DNA from: Pontimonas sp. | GTDB lineage: Bacteria > Actinomycetota > Actinomycetes > Actinomycetales > Microbacteriaceae | Direction of reading: 5' to 3' | NCBI GenBank assembly: GCA_018402295.1 | Contig: JAGYJI010000006.1 | Location: 1 to 64,000, forward strand | DNA length: 64,000 nt | In this document: in pieces, positions 51,419-63,562 of the stretch | Layout: every line of letters starts with the position of its first letter | How positions within the stretch are numbered: the stretch's first letter is position 1 | Program-made: the position numbers and the translations under genes | The notes under the pieces: model-generated | What the model was told of the DNA's origin: nothing | Seen by the model: the letters and a program-made list of their open reading frames with translations, nothing else | Databases searched by the model: none

Positions 51419-51560
51419 CCCCATATCTTGTGGTTTCGGCGTGTTGTAGTGACCTCACTTCGCTGGACAAGACCCCATGGCACCTGGAACCCTCGCGGGG
51501 CTTGAGAAGCGACGTGGCGCAGCCCAAGCGGTGGGTTTCTTCACAGGTCGGAGAACTGGC

Positions 51561-52189
51561 TTAGGGATTTCCCAACCATGTCTTCAAAAAAGCAGACCCG
51601 CAGAACCACTCTTCTCCGGATGAAATTGGGTGGCAAATATCGAACCCGACCTCACGGCAACGGGGATTTCTGCGGACCCCACAGTCGTTGTGGCCACGAC
51701 CTCCTGATCGCCGGGATTGCTCAGGAAATAGGAGTGATTGAAATATGCCGCAGCGAGCCCGCTCCCACCCAAGTGCGATTCGGCTTCTTTCCAGGTGAGG
51801 GGAGACCATCCCGTGTGAGGAATCCTGAGACCCACCGTGCCATCGACACTCTTCCCCAGATGAACAATGTCGCCCTGAATCAAACCCAATCCCTCGGTCT
51901 CACCGTTCTCAAAGCCACGCTGAGCGAGCAGCTGCATTCCCAAACAGATACCCAGAATTGGGACGCCCGCGTGTGCGCGTTCCCGCAACGCGTCCGTGAG
52001 GTTGCGTTGCTCGAGGTTCTTCATCCCGTAATCAAAAGATCCAACTCCAGGCAACACAATATGGGTGTGCTGCCTGAGCGCTCCAGGTTCGGTGACAAGC
52101 TCTGTCCTCACGTCATGCTTCTCAAAAGCTCTCGCAACGTTGAGTATGTTGCCTGCTCCGTAGTCAATGATCGCTACCGAATTAGGCAT
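51561..52189 (-). CDS. hisH: HisH-type glutaminase subunit in a sugar-amidation set (frame slip near the end)
   Basis: A glutamine amidotransferase of about 209 residues, start ATG 52189. The nucleophile Cys is in LGICLGMQLLAQRGF and the His in ATQFHPEKSG. A run of six T on the coding strand (51586-51591) lacks a base; restoring it gives LLFLKTWLGNP and a stop at 51561. Its neighbours are a HisF2-type synthase and a WbpG/PseA-type amidotransferase; in Pseudomonas and Campylobacter this trio supplies ammonia to make acetamidino groups on surface sugars. I therefore assign it to the glycan pathway and not to histidine synthesis. Confidence 0.82.
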
Positions 52190-52957
52190 CGTGGGTCTCC
52201 AGCTCCCGAACAGCCAACCCTGCATGGTGACACCCTGCTCTGATGTCTCTCATCGTGAAGTTCCCCAGTGAAGCCCCGCGCCCATGGCAACACCGTCGCA
52301 CTGAGCCTCGGAGAATGCGTGGAGAACGTGCTGGAGGGTACCCGCACCACTGGAGGCCACAACCGGCACGCTCACAGCGTCACGAATTCCTCTGAGCAAC
52401 TCGGTATCCATCCCTTTTCTGGTGCCGTCCTTATCAACACTGGTCACCAGAAACTCCCCTGCACCGTGCCGCTCGGCGGTTGCCACCCAGTCCAGCACGG
52501 CGATACCGCTTGGTTGACGACCAGCCTCTGTGTAGCACTCCCAGCCCAACTCCCCAGAAGCTTTTGCCTCCACGTGAATCACCATCGCCTGAGCTCCATA
52601 TTTGGCGGAAATCTCAGTGATCAGTCCGGGGCGAGCCAGAGCCGCAGTGTTGAGCGCCACTTTGTCAGCACCAGCCCGAAAAAGGGCATCTGCGTCTTCG
52701 AGGGAGCGAATTCCTCCTCCCACCGTGACGGGCACAAAGCACTCCGCGGTGACGTTCTTGATCAGCTCGACCATCGACTCGCGCCCATACAAACTTGCGA
52801 CCGTGTCGATCATGACGATTTCATCTGCGCCTTGTTCGTAATAGCGCTTAGCGATCTCGGCTACCGGTCCCACCACACGAAGGCCATCCATTTGGATGCC
52901 CTTAATGACGTTCGGACCTTTGATGTCTAGTCGAGCGATCAGTCGCAGGAAGGACAT
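52182..52957 (-). CDS. hisF: HisF2-type synthase subunit partner of HisH (frame slip near the end)
   Basis: A TIM barrel of about 258 residues. It begins LRLIARLDIKGPNVIKG, where LDIKG in place of the histidine-pathway LDVKDG is typical of the HisF2 type found with WbpG/PseA. HVEAKASGELGWECYTEAGR and the phosphate site VPVTVGGGIRSLEDADALF are intact. The frame slips near 52255-52265; the proper end is FTMRDIRAGCHHAGLAVREL and a stop at 52182, overlapping the hisH ATG by 8 bp. It channels ammonia from HisH. Confidence 0.82.
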
Positions 52958-52963
52958 TGCGAT

Positions 52964-54176
52964 TTATTGCCAGACCGCGTGCTTGAGCTTCCAGCCGTCC
53001 TCGGTCTTGTCCCAGAGGTGCGGTGATCGGAAAGAATCGACTGTGGCATGGAAGGTTTCTTCGGTGTGGGAAATGTACTCGAGGAAGTCAGGGAAAAAAC
53101 GGCTAGGGAATTCCTCGTCAAATTTCTGCACCAAGGCAACGCCCTCTTCGCGGGTGATTTTCCCGTTGCGGATTTCTTGAGCCGCGTCATAGCTAGCCCG
53201 GCCCAGGCCGAACTTAGCCAGAGTTGTGTAGTAGTGAAACGGGTCAATCTTGTCGTCAATGCTGCTGTACTTCGAATATGAGCCCTGAGTTCTCTCACTA
53301 TTGGGAGAGAAACCGGTGTTCTCAGCGGCATAGTAGAAGCACTCTTGCGGGTCCCATTTGAGGTAGTAGCCCAGATAGTGAACTTCGATACCCGAAGCCT
53401 CCAACTCAGCCGAATCGGGGGCTATGTAGGGAGAGAAGTCATCGAGCGTAAAATCCGTGGTCGAGAGAATGTCTTCAATTGTTTCTCCACCCAATCGAAT
53501 GTCAGATATCGCCTGTTTCGTGAAAAAACTCTTGTCCATCGTCGGGATGAAGTTTTCGCTGGAATCATTTCCGTACTCTGCTTGATTTTCGCCATACATC
53601 ACCAGCGGAATCCCGAATCGCTTCGCGATGAGGGGACCAATAATCCGCTGGCCGACAATGAAGGGCTGGAATGGATGCAGGAGGTTATCAAAGGCCAGCT
53701 TTGTGAGGTGCCTGTGCAGCTTGCCGTTAGGCGTAAACAGGATGTTATCCAGCCCGCCCACATGCATCCAGTTTTGGAAGTTCTTCCACCCAATGTCGGT
53801 GTAGAGGTGAGGCGCCCAGGTCACAGTGAGGGGATTCATTCCGTACTTATACTTCAAGACGTGCGCGGTAAAGGCGCTGTCTTTCCCTCCAGAACCCGGC
53901 ACCACCACGTCGTAACCATGGGACTTCTTAGCTCGCTGCGCGAGTGTGACGAGTTGCTCCTCACGCTTATCCCACTCAATGTTGGAATTCTTGACATCGT
54001 TGTATCGGCAGGCATCACAGACACCCTCCTCATCAAACCCAATTGTGGACTTGAGGTCCTCCGGCGGATGCCAAGAACTCCCGGGTTGAACTCGGGCGTT
54101 GATTACTGATCACGCACGAAGCACAAAACTTGACGTCGAGAGGTAACCCGTAGCGTCCAAAATCTTCCGCACTCAC
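52964..54176 (-). CDS. N-acetyl sugar amidotransferase, WbpG/PseA family (frame broken once)
   Basis: About 404 residues from GTG 54176. The N-terminal part has a zinc-site CxxC (KFCASCVISNQRPSS) and a second one (GVCDACRYNDVK); the frame changes near 54050. The ATP-pyrophosphatase PP-loop is VVPGSGGKDSAFTAHVLK. Such enzymes activate and amidate an N-acetyl group to an acetamidino group on nonulosonic or mannuronic sugars, using ammonia from HisH/HisF. The GTG overlaps the neuC stop (GTGA), so it is translated with the neu genes. Confidence 0.82.
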
Positions 54177-55323
54177 TTTTTCTCTTTTCCATCTTGGGAG
54201 GGACGATCAACAAACTGCTTCTGAATATGAGCGGACCATCTCTCCGAGTTCTGCAAAATTTCTACAAATCGCTCGACGCTACGCCCATCCCCAAAATTCT
54301 TCTCGGGAACCCTCTCCACCCCTGCTGCTTTCTCAAGAGATTCAGAAATCGCGTCGCGCGAAATTTCTGTGTTGAGAACAAGCGGAGAACGAACCCGATT
54401 GTGTTGCCTGGTGCCCAAATTGATGGTGGGAACACCGTAGTGCGGGGCTTCCCTGATTCCAGCGCTGGAGTTTCCAATCATGAATTTTGCGTTACGCAAA
54501 ATAGCCAGAAAATACTCGAATCTCATGGAGGGAAAGAAATGGAACTTCGGGTTGGACTGGTAACTCGCGTAAGCCTGGCGAATCTTTTCTGAGCCCCAAT
54601 CGTTGTTGGACTCAATGACAATAATGTCTTGCCCGTGCGCGGCCAGCGCCTCCATGATGACGTGGGTGTTGGCCTCAATGGAGTCAAGCTCCGTCGTCAC
54701 GGGATGGTAAATCAGGATTCCGTAGTCCACCAGGTCAAGGTCGTAGTGGTCCATTGCCTCACGCACATCTGGCAAAGTCAGGTGAATCCATAACATCGAT
54801 GTCAGGCGAGCCAATCACAAAAACCGAGTCATCGGCTTCCCCCAGCTGCAGGAGTCGATTCTTGGATTCATCGTTCGAGACAAAGTGCCAGTGGGAGAGC
54901 TTCGAGACAGCGTGGCGAAGCACCTCGTCGACGGTGCCTGAGAGCTCCCCACCTTCAATGTGAGCAACCCTGAATGTTGTTGAGGGTGCCGACAATAGAA
55001 CCCGCCAACGCCTCAACTCGGTCACCGTGAACGACGATGAGATCGGGTGAGCTCTCCTTGACGAAGTCAGACAGCCCTGTCACAGTCTTTGCCAGAACAA
55101 CGTCCATGGAATCACCGGGCGCTTGATTTACGAACGGATACACCGAGGCGAGACCCGATTCGACAACCTCTTCCCAGGTTGAACCAAACCTCTCCAGCAT
55201 GTGCATGCCGGTGACAAAGATTTGAGGAAGAAAACCCTCGGTGTCCCTGAGGGCTCCAATGAGCGGTTTGAGTTTCCCAAAATCTGCTCGAGTTCCGGTC
55301 AGAAATAGCACCTTCTTACTCAT
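54173..55323 (-). CDS. neuC: UDP-N-acetylhexosamine 2-epimerase, hydrolysing (NeuC/LegG type; frame broken twice)
   Basis: About 383 residues. The first part begins [20 protein letters not shown], the hallmark of hydrolysing epimerases; the middle part has [20 protein letters not shown] and [20 protein letters not shown]; the last has [20 protein letters not shown], the substrate-binding motif. Frame changes lie near 54970 and 54775. It releases ManNAc (or a 2,4-diacetamido analogue) from a UDP-sugar for NeuB. Its ATG overlaps the neuB stop (ATGA). Confidence 0.88.
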
Positions 55324-56369
55324 GCGCTCTCTCCACCCAGTGACGCTTGCTTGAGTTGATATCCGGCCTTGAGAGGCTCCCGTACCGTCTTTCCATAGAG
55401 CCCGGCAAGTTCCGTCGGCCCGAAATCTCCGCCACCTGGACGTTTGACCCAGAGATTATCCGGCCCCAATACGTCCCCAGCCTTCGAGGTCCTGAGTCAC
55501 CACGACTGACGCAAAGGCAAAAGCGATGGTGACGGCTTCTTCATCCGCCGGTCCCTTACCTCCTCCGGACGCTTCAAAAACCTCGCTCGACGCGATTCTC
55601 AGGTCCCGAGCCTCTTCTGGAGTCATCGAGCAGGGGATGTCAGGCCCTGGACGATCAGACCTATCGGTGAAGTGACGCTCAAGAATTCGCGCCCCCAATG
55701 CCACCGACGCAATACACGCACTGTTGCTCGTCGAGTGGTCAGACAGACCCAGAACGGCATCAGGAAAAGCCTCCGCCAAAGCGCGTCAGGCCACCCAGAC
55801 GAATCAGGTGATTCGGCGTGGGATAGAGGTTTGTGGTGTGGAGCAACGCAAAAGGGACTCCCGCGTCCCGAAGAATGTCGACCGAGGGAGCGACTGACTC
55901 GATGGTGTTCATGCCGGTGCTCAAAATAACCGGTTTACCCATTGAGGCGATGTGCTGAACGAGGGGGTAGTTGTTGCACTCGCCCGAGCCAATCTTGACC
56001 AATGGCACATCCCAGTGTGCCAAGCGATCAGCGGCTCTCGAGAGAAAGGGGTGCTGAAAAAATCCCACCTCTGTCGTTCACGTGGTCCATGAGGATGCGT
56101 TCATCAGCTTCCGACAGGGTGCAACGATCGATCACCTCATAAATGGACACATCAGCGTTCCCCGGCTTGATGGATTTCGCTTCCTCCGACATCTCAGCAT
56201 CCGGGATGTGGGTTTGATGCTTGATGAAGGTCAGTCCGGCGTCAAGGGCCGCATCCGCCATCTCGATCGCGACCGCGAGGCTGCCTTCGTGGTTGATTCC
56301 TATTTCTGCGACAACGATGGGCGGATGATCTGTTCCAATCGGAATGCCTCGAACGCTAAATTCCGGCAT
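55320..56369 (-). CDS. neuB: Nonulosonic acid synthase (NeuB/LegI type; frame broken three times)
   Basis: About 350 residues. Begins with PIVVAEIGINHEGSLAVAIE, the typical NeuB start; LTFIKHQTHIPDAEM holds the active-site Lys-x-Gln; PLVKIGSGECNNYPLVQHIA, VILSTGMNTIESVAPSVDIL, LGLSDHSTSNSACIASVALG and ARILERHFTDR follow; the C-terminal SAF (antifreeze-like) domain reads NLWVKRPGGGDFGPTELAGL. Frame changes are near 56045, 55780 and 55480. It condenses phosphoenolpyruvate with a 2-acetamido sugar to give a nine-carbon acid. Overlaps neuA and neuC. Confidence 0.9.
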
Positions 56370-57047
56370 GACGTGCTACCCCCCTCGCGAGAATCAAGTC
56401 TTCAGCATCGTCAATATCTAGGCTTTCGACTTTACTCATCATGAAGGGAAACGCCCCCACAACCGGGATATCTCCCAGGCGCCTAAACTCACCAACGGAA
56501 AAGATGTAGATTGCCCCGTTCGGGTAGACGCTGTCAGGAAAATCCTGTCGATTCTTCCCCGGGTCCCGAGCGCCCGGTGCAAGTTCCAGAGCTCCCGACG
56601 AGGAGATTGTCAAGGACTTCTCGGGAGCTGATGGGATCGCACGACGCTCACCACCGATTCCCCTGCCCCTTTCTCATAGGCCGCAATAGCCTCGCCCACC
56701 CTCTCGGCGGTGCGAAAGGGAGACGTGGGCTGCAGGTACACAAGGGCAACGTCATCGGTGACCTCAGGGCGTTGTTCCAGAAAATCTTCCACCACCTCGT
56801 GAGCTCGCGCGGAGTTCGATGCCGCACTCGCCGCTCGACGGAGCGGTAGAGCGCCATTTTTCTCGGCCTCCTGCAGTATCTGGTCATCCTCACTGGACAC
56901 GAAGCAGGACGATATTTGTTCCACACCCAGGGCCGACTCAATCGCTCGTTCCAACAGGGAGCGCGCCCCGATCACTTCAAGGTTCTTACGAGGAACTCCC
57001 TGGGACCCGCCACGGGCAGGAATCAGGGCAACGTAGGCAGCAGGCAC
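56356..57047 (-). CDS. neuA: CMP-nonulosonate cytidylyltransferase (NeuA type; frame broken once)
   Basis: About 230 residues. ALIPARGGSQGVPRKNLEVI is the nucleotide-binding signature; LVYLQPTSPFRTAERV is typical for the family. After a frame change near 56610 it continues GAIYIFSVGEFRRLGDIPVV and KVESLDIDDAEDLILARGVA, where the last stretch is the common C-terminal motif. It activates the acid as CMP-sugar for transfer. First gene of the six-gene operon neuA-neuB-neuC-amidotransferase-hisF-hisH. Confidence 0.9.
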
Positions 57048-57150
57048 GACCAGAGTCTATCGATTGCTCAGAAACGCCCCACCTAGCGCGAGAGTCGTCG
57101 TGGGGTTGCGGCAGACGTTTGTCTCCCTCCCCGTTTACGATGAGAAGGAC

Positions 57151-58110
57151 ATGGTCACCCTTCGAACTCTGATCTCTCCGCTCGTTGAAGCGAGGGTGGC
57201 GTCTTCCCTGAGACGCAACCTCGCTCTGTCGAGAGCAGCCAGAGATTCGCGCGGGACCCTCTCGAGTGCTGAGCTTCGGGGATTCCCAGTCCTCAGTGAG
57301 ACAGATCTTTTGCCCCCCACGTCTCCCAACCGCACCTCAGAGCTTTTTATCCTCGGGTCAGGTCCCAGTGTTCTCGACCTCACCCCAGAGCATTTTTCCC
57401 GGATGCGACAGGGCACCACCATCGGTGTCAACTCCTGGGTTCTCCACGATTTCATCCCCGATGCCTACTCCTTCGAAGAGATGGAAAACGACGACTACAA
57501 TGCTGTTGCAGAGGGACTTTCCCAAGCGCTCAGGCATCGGAAGGTCCTTGCGGCAGAGCCATACATCCTCCATCTCAGGCCTCGGTTGAACACGCCTGCA
57601 AGTCGCCTCGTGGCGATTCCTGAGGAACTCAAACCCAAGACCCGCTACTACGGCCGCTTCCTTCCTGAAACCCGGAGAACCGCCAATCTGACGGGAGACC
57701 TCGTGGACCTCATCCAGGCCCAGGTGCAGGGACACATTCCACCCCACACTCTCCTCGATGGAGGTTTCAGCATCGCAAGAATGGTTTCTCTCGGGATTGC
57801 CAGGGGCTATTCATCCATCGTCCTCGGTGGGTGTTGATCTCAACACGAACCGGTACTTCTTCGAAGAAGACCCTTCACACCTCGCCCGCCACGGGCTCAC
57901 CGACTTCAATCCGTGGATATCCCGGACGCCAGCGCATGACACTGAACACACTGAAAATCGGAATTTTGGTGCCAGTGAGTTCCTTCCCGCTCTGGCTCGA
58001 GCGAGCGAAGCCATCGGGGGCCAAAGGTTTCCGTCATTTCATCCTCGTCAAACCGGGCTGAGTCCTTCCCCTTTACCAGCAGGCAAAAACTCGAGCGAAG
58101 TAGCTCCTGA
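57151..58110 (+). CDS. GT42-like transferase, possibly for CMP-nonulosonic acid (frame broken at least once)
   Basis: Starts at ATG 57151 with GAGAAGGA upstream. Characteristic segments: LFILGSGPSVLDLTPEHFSR (like the GNGPSL nucleotide site of CstII sialyltransferases), HTLLDGGFSIARMVSLGIAR and GYSSIVLGGVDLNTNRYFFE (like the GxxxCAVAIALGYKEIYLSGID region), then HDTEHTENRNFGASEFLPAL (like HSKNTDIKALEFL). The frame changes at 57830-57836. The order of motifs suggests family GT42 (recalled, not searched). It is divergent from neuA. The real end is uncertain; 58110 assumes another slip near 58068. Confidence 0.5.
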
Positions 58111-58198
58111 AGCACCCTCCACAACCGAGCGAAACCACACTGTCCAAAGCTTCACGATCCGTGGGTTAGGCGCTGGCGCTGTGGATGGTCTGGAGCGA

Positions 58199-59460
58199 TG
58201 CCATCTCGCACAGCTGAGAGAGTCCGTCCGCTGGCCGCGGTGGGGGAAAGCCTCTGTCTCTGCCGCCATCGGTGTCACCCGGTTCTTGTTTTGGCCGGTT
58301 CAAAACAGTTTGAACATTGTTCTGGTCCTCCTGTGTGTCACGCTTTTGTCTCTCGTGGGTCCCCCTACTTTCGGGCTTTGAGCACCAACTCATCCTCACA
58401 TCGTTCTCGGCATGGTGGGAGTCTTGGGAGCTCCCGGATCTCGTTACGAGCTTTTTCCTATGGAGGTTACCCCAGCCCTGCGGACGGCAGGGCTGGTGCT
58501 GGGCTCGTGATGGCGCTCGGCCTCGTAACTGGCGCCACCGTGAAGATTGACGACGTCCTCCGAGGTTTGCTACTTCGGTACCACGTTGACCGGCTCAAGG
58601 CTGGATCTTGCCATCGACGATGAGAATTTCCTTGAACCCAGTTTCTACGGTGGGGTAACAGGCTCCGAACCCTACGAATTCTTCTCTGTCTTAGTCGGAT
58701 TAGGTGCAGCTCTGGCTCTCCTGCGGTTGAGAGTTCGATCGGTCGTGATTCTTAGCCCTTTCTCTCGTTTTGTTTTATGCCACCGTTTTCTACCTAGACC
58801 TCATTGCGGCCAGTTTGTCGACTGTTGTAATGATGATGGCCTGGATTTCTCTCCTCATCCTGAATCATGCGAATTCTCGCAGCGTGCCAGCCGAATAGTC
58901 AGGTACGTGTTCTCGGGCCTTTTCGTGACAGCTGTTGCCCTCTTGTTGCTGCGACCCATCTCTCTCGAACTGGCGAAGTTACTCGGTGATCGTGGATCTC
59001 TCGAGGCCAGGTATCTCATTTGGGATGCGGTGTTGCAGAGGACTGTCTGCGATGGGCTTCATCTTCGGTTACGGAGCTTCTTATTGGGGAGGGCGATCTC
59101 TCGTTGGTAGCCGGGCCCAAAGAGCTGATGGTGGATTCCGGCATCGGAAGCCACATCCACGCCACAGTGCGTATCTAGATTTTCTTCATCAGTTTTGGGG
59201 CACTCGGGACACTTCTGGGAATACTGCTAACAATCACCTTCATCAGGAGAATCAGCACAGGCTGGAACGTTTGGGTGGCGTGGGAAGCGCGCTCCGCCTC
59301 GTGGATATTTCTTGCAGGACTCGCGACAATGGGCCTCGTCGATAGTGTGCATACGCCCAGGAGAATTCCGCGGGATGGCTGTTCATCGGAGTTCTCCTTG
59401 CGCTTATGCGCTCAAACAGCCAGATCGGAAACGCTCATTCCGGCGGAAGAAAGCGGCTGA
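58199..59460 (+). CDS. O-antigen polymerase/ligase-like membrane protein (many frame breaks)
   Basis: A polytopic membrane protein pieced together from several frames: VSAAIGVTRFLFWPVQNSLN and IVLVLLCVTLLSLVG, DLAIDDENFLEPSFYGGVTG, EFFSVLVGLGAALALLRLRV, ALSLVLFYATVFYLDLIAAS and VMMMAWISLLILNHANSRS, VFSGLFVTAVALLLLRPISL, then EARYLIWDAVLQRS, FIFGYGASYWG and an HIHATVRYLDFLHQFGALGT stretch. The Y-L-W-x-x-(loop)-x-H-N/A pattern with many helices is that of the O-antigen ligase/Wzy family. It polymerises or ligates glycan units. Both ends are uncertain; the coding tail could reach the tRNA-Lys gene. Confidence 0.5.
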
Positions 59461-59489
59461 CCAATGGCCCAGCAGTCTCGGATTTTCGG

Positions 59490-59561
<72 letters not shown>

Positions 59562-59590
59562 TTGGAGCTGTTAAGCGTATAACAGTTCCG

Positions 59591-59664
59591 TAGCGGGGGC
59601 GGGGCTCGAACCCGCGACCTCACGATTATGAGCCGTGCGCTCTGACCAGCTGAGCTACCCCGCC
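59591..59664 (-). tRNA. tRNA-Met (anticodon CAU), probably elongator
   Basis: GGCGGGG acceptor pairs with CCCCGCT (terminal G-U); anticodon arm ACGGCT-CAT-AATCGT; T-arm GCGGG-TTCGAGC-CCCGC. The regular first acceptor pair argues against the initiator; a tRNA-Ile2 read cannot be fully excluded. Confidence 0.85.
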
Positions 59665-59681
59665 GCGTGACTGGATGTTAG

Positions 59682-61543
<1,862 letters not shown>

Positions 61544-61547
<4 letters not shown>

Positions 61548-62406
61548 AAGGCGTTTTCTTTCAACCAGGCAAACGGGTCGACGTAGTCTCCTTCGATTCG
61601 CACCTCAAAATGGAGGTGCGGACCGGTGGAGATACCCGTATTGCCGACAAGCCCTATGAAGTCCCCGACGTCGACCACATCACCGACCCGGAGTGGACTG
61701 CTGCTGCGCTGCATGTGGGCATAGACCGTGAGAACACTGCGTCCATTGATGTCGTGCTCGAGGTAGACATACTGTCCGTATCCACCACCAAACTCTGCTG
61801 CGGTCACCACGCCATCCGCAATCGCAAAGATGGGCGCACCATTACCGGGAACAAAGTCCACCCCTCGGTGATCACTGGAGCAGTATCGACACGGAGCAAC
61901 ACGGTCACCAAATCCTGAGCTGATGGGAACAGCTGTGGGGAAGGGCCACCGAATCGATCCGGTGCCGGTCGTGGAGTAGGAGAAGCTTCTGCTTCCGTAC
62001 CGGGCCTTCAAGACCTCGGCAAAGGAGGTAACACTCCACGACTGGCGTTGAATCCCCACCTGAGTCGATTGAGAGCCAGCAACGGTGAAGGACTGGGCTG
62101 CTCGCCACATCACTCTCGGCGAGAGCGCCCGCAATGGCGGGCGTCATGTCGGCTTCGTCATAGAAGATGTTGACCGGCAGGGAGACCCCAATAAACAGCA
62201 ACGGGGTTGCAATCATCGTTCCCCAGCTAAGGATTCGCTTTCCGAGACTCGGCTTTGGCTCGACCGGAGCGCTGGGCAGCTGGTCTCTCCTCCACCGCCA
62301 CAGCAGCAGCAACGGGTGGAGTGGGAGTGAGGGCTCCGATCTTGTCCAGCTCTTTCCGCTGGCGCCTTGTCAAGGGTTGTTCTGGGGAGGAAGGTGTATT
62401 CACCAT
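61544..62406 (-). CDS. M23-family peptidoglycan endopeptidase, membrane-anchored (frame broken twice)
   Basis: About 287 residues from ATG 62406 (MVNTPSSPEQPLTRRQRKEL). A cytoplasmic basic region is followed, after a frame change near 62225, by one transmembrane segment (WGTMIATPLLFIGVSLPVNI), a linker, and after another change near 62115 the LytM domain: HRGVDFVPGNGAPIFAIADG, GQYVYLEHDINGRSVLTVYA and the zinc motif THLHFEV in STGPHLHFEVRI. It cuts peptide cross-links outside the membrane. Upstream lies a direct repeat that may bind a cell-wall regulator. Confidence 0.85.
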
Positions 62407-62564
62407 GCTCTACCCCCCACACGACACCTCACGACAATCAGACTCATTACCCTCTGCATAACGGATGACCAGAGATAAGTAACGGTTTGGTTAACCTATC
62501 CAACCTCACCCCTCACTCCAAACCCCACCCCGGAACGTCGTGGAGAAGTCTGTCACCCCCAACT
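62407..62564. promoter_or_regulatory. Intergenic region with a CCGTTA direct repeat upstream of the M23 gene
   Basis: On the minus strand CCGTTA occurs at 62480-62485 and 62459-62464, 21 bp apart, upstream of the cell-wall peptidase gene. Two half-sites in helical phase suggest a response-regulator site; MtrA is a candidate because it controls such peptidases in actinobacteria (inference). Confidence 0.3.
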
Positions 62565-63350
62565 TCAGAAATCCTTGCCTTCAGCTGAGTAACCAGTGTG
62601 GGGTGCCCGGCAAAAATACCCTCGCGCCCCTGGGGCAAATCCCTGAATACCGGCAATGACCCCTCCGGCTTCTGTGACCAACAACTCTCCTGCTGCGTGA
62701 TCCCAGGGGTTTAGGGTGCGCTCAAAATACACATCCACGCGCCCCGCTGCCACGGCAGCGAGATCCAGGGACGCTGTTCCCATGCGACGAATATCTCGAA
62801 CCTCACCAATGAGCTCGGCAAGAATTCGCACCTGCTCTCGTCGCATCGCCGTTGAATAGGCAAAACCCGTGGCCAGCAAGGCCAGGTTCATCGGCGGTGG
62901 CTTCGCAATCTGCAAGCGCCTCTCCCCCAGAAATGACCCCTGACCCAGGGAGGCATGGAAAAGCTCCCCGGTGACGGGATTGAACACAACCCCCGCCTCC
63001 ACTTGCCAGGATCCTGGTGTGGGGTCCCCGGTCACCGCGGCAATGCTCACCGCGTAGTGGGGCATGTTGTAGAGAAAGTTGACGGTGCCATCAATGGGGT
63101 CCACCACCCAGGTGACCCCGGTGGTGGATTGCTCGACCTGTCCTTCTTCACCTAAGAAGCCATCGCCTGGGCATAGTTCCTGCAGGCGCCTAAAGAGAAA
63201 CTCTTCGGTCTCTTTGTCGACCGCGGTGACCACGTCCACATCAGAGGATTTGGTGTTCGCAACTTCGATGTGTCCGGCCCTGCGACTCACAATGAGCTCG
63301 CCGGCTTCCCGGGCGAGCTTCACTGCGACGTCGTGCAAATCGTGGGCCAT
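62565..63350 (-). CDS. suhB: Inositol-monophosphatase-family phosphatase (SuhB-like)
   Basis: An intact 261-residue enzyme. Metal-site motifs: FLGEEG, WVVDPIDGTVNFLYNMPHY and WDHAAGELLVTEAGG. Hydrolyses inositol-1-phosphate or related sugar or nucleotide phosphates; in actinobacteria it feeds inositol lipids and mycothiol. Its start lies 5 bp after the 3' end of tRNA-Tyr on the same strand. Confidence 0.9.
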   Translation of the reverse strand: MAHDLHDVAVKLAREAGELIVSRRAGHIEVANTKSSDVDVVTAVDKETEEFLFRRLQELCPGDGFLGEEGQVEQSTTGVTWVVDPIDGTVNFLYNMPHYAVSIAAVTGDPTPGSWQVEAGVVFNPVTGELFHASLGQGSFLGERRLQIAKPPPMNLALLATGFAYSTAMRREQVRILAELIGEVRDIRRMGTASLDLAAVAAGRVDVYFERTLNPWDHAAGELLVTEAGGVIAGIQGFAPGARGYFCRAPHTGYSAEGKDF

Positions 63351-63354
63351 GCTG

Positions 63355-63436
63355 TGGCGAGTGAGGGATTCGAACCCCCGAAGGCTGAGCCAGCTGATTT
63401 ACAGTCAGATCCCTTTGGCCGCTTGGGTAACTCGCC
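63355..63436 (-). tRNA. tRNA-Tyr (anticodon GUA)
   Basis: Acceptor GGCGAGT pairs with ACTCGCC; anticodon arm CTGACT-GTA-AATCAG; long variable arm (class II); T-arm GGGGG-TTCGAAT-CCCTC with one G-U. No CCA encoded beyond the CA after the discriminator. Confidence 0.93.
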
Positions 63437-63508
63437 ATGCGCTCCCGACCAATGTATTCATCAATCGGGTGCGCGCATCCCAGGATAACGGTATTTCGAA
63501 GCCCCATT

Positions 63509-63538
63509 GTCACGGGTCAGGGGTTTGGGACCCGTGAC
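63509..63538. repeat. Perfect 10-bp inverted repeat upstream of yajQ
   Basis: GTCACGGGTC (63509-63518) pairs with GACCCGTGAC (63529-63538) around a 10-nt loop. It overlaps the expected -35 of yajQ (GTGACC at 63534-63539, 17 bp before TACCAT), so it may be an operator; no T-run follows, so a terminator is less likely. Confidence 0.45.
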
Positions 63539-63556
63539 CCGGATGGTCTTTCTGGC

Positions 63557-63562
63557 TACCAT
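63557..63562 (+). promoter_or_regulatory. -10 element of yajQ, leaderless or nearly so
   Basis: TACCAT, then 6 nt (GGAGAA), then ATG at 63569. The GGAG could also act as a close ribosome-binding site. Confidence 0.5.

Noticed and set aside
51561-52957. HisH and HisF as histidine biosynthesis genes
   Set aside because: HisF begins with ARLDIKG and not the LDVKDG of the histidine enzyme, and both are in an overlapping operon with a WbpG/PseA-type amidotransferase and neu genes; no other his genes are near.
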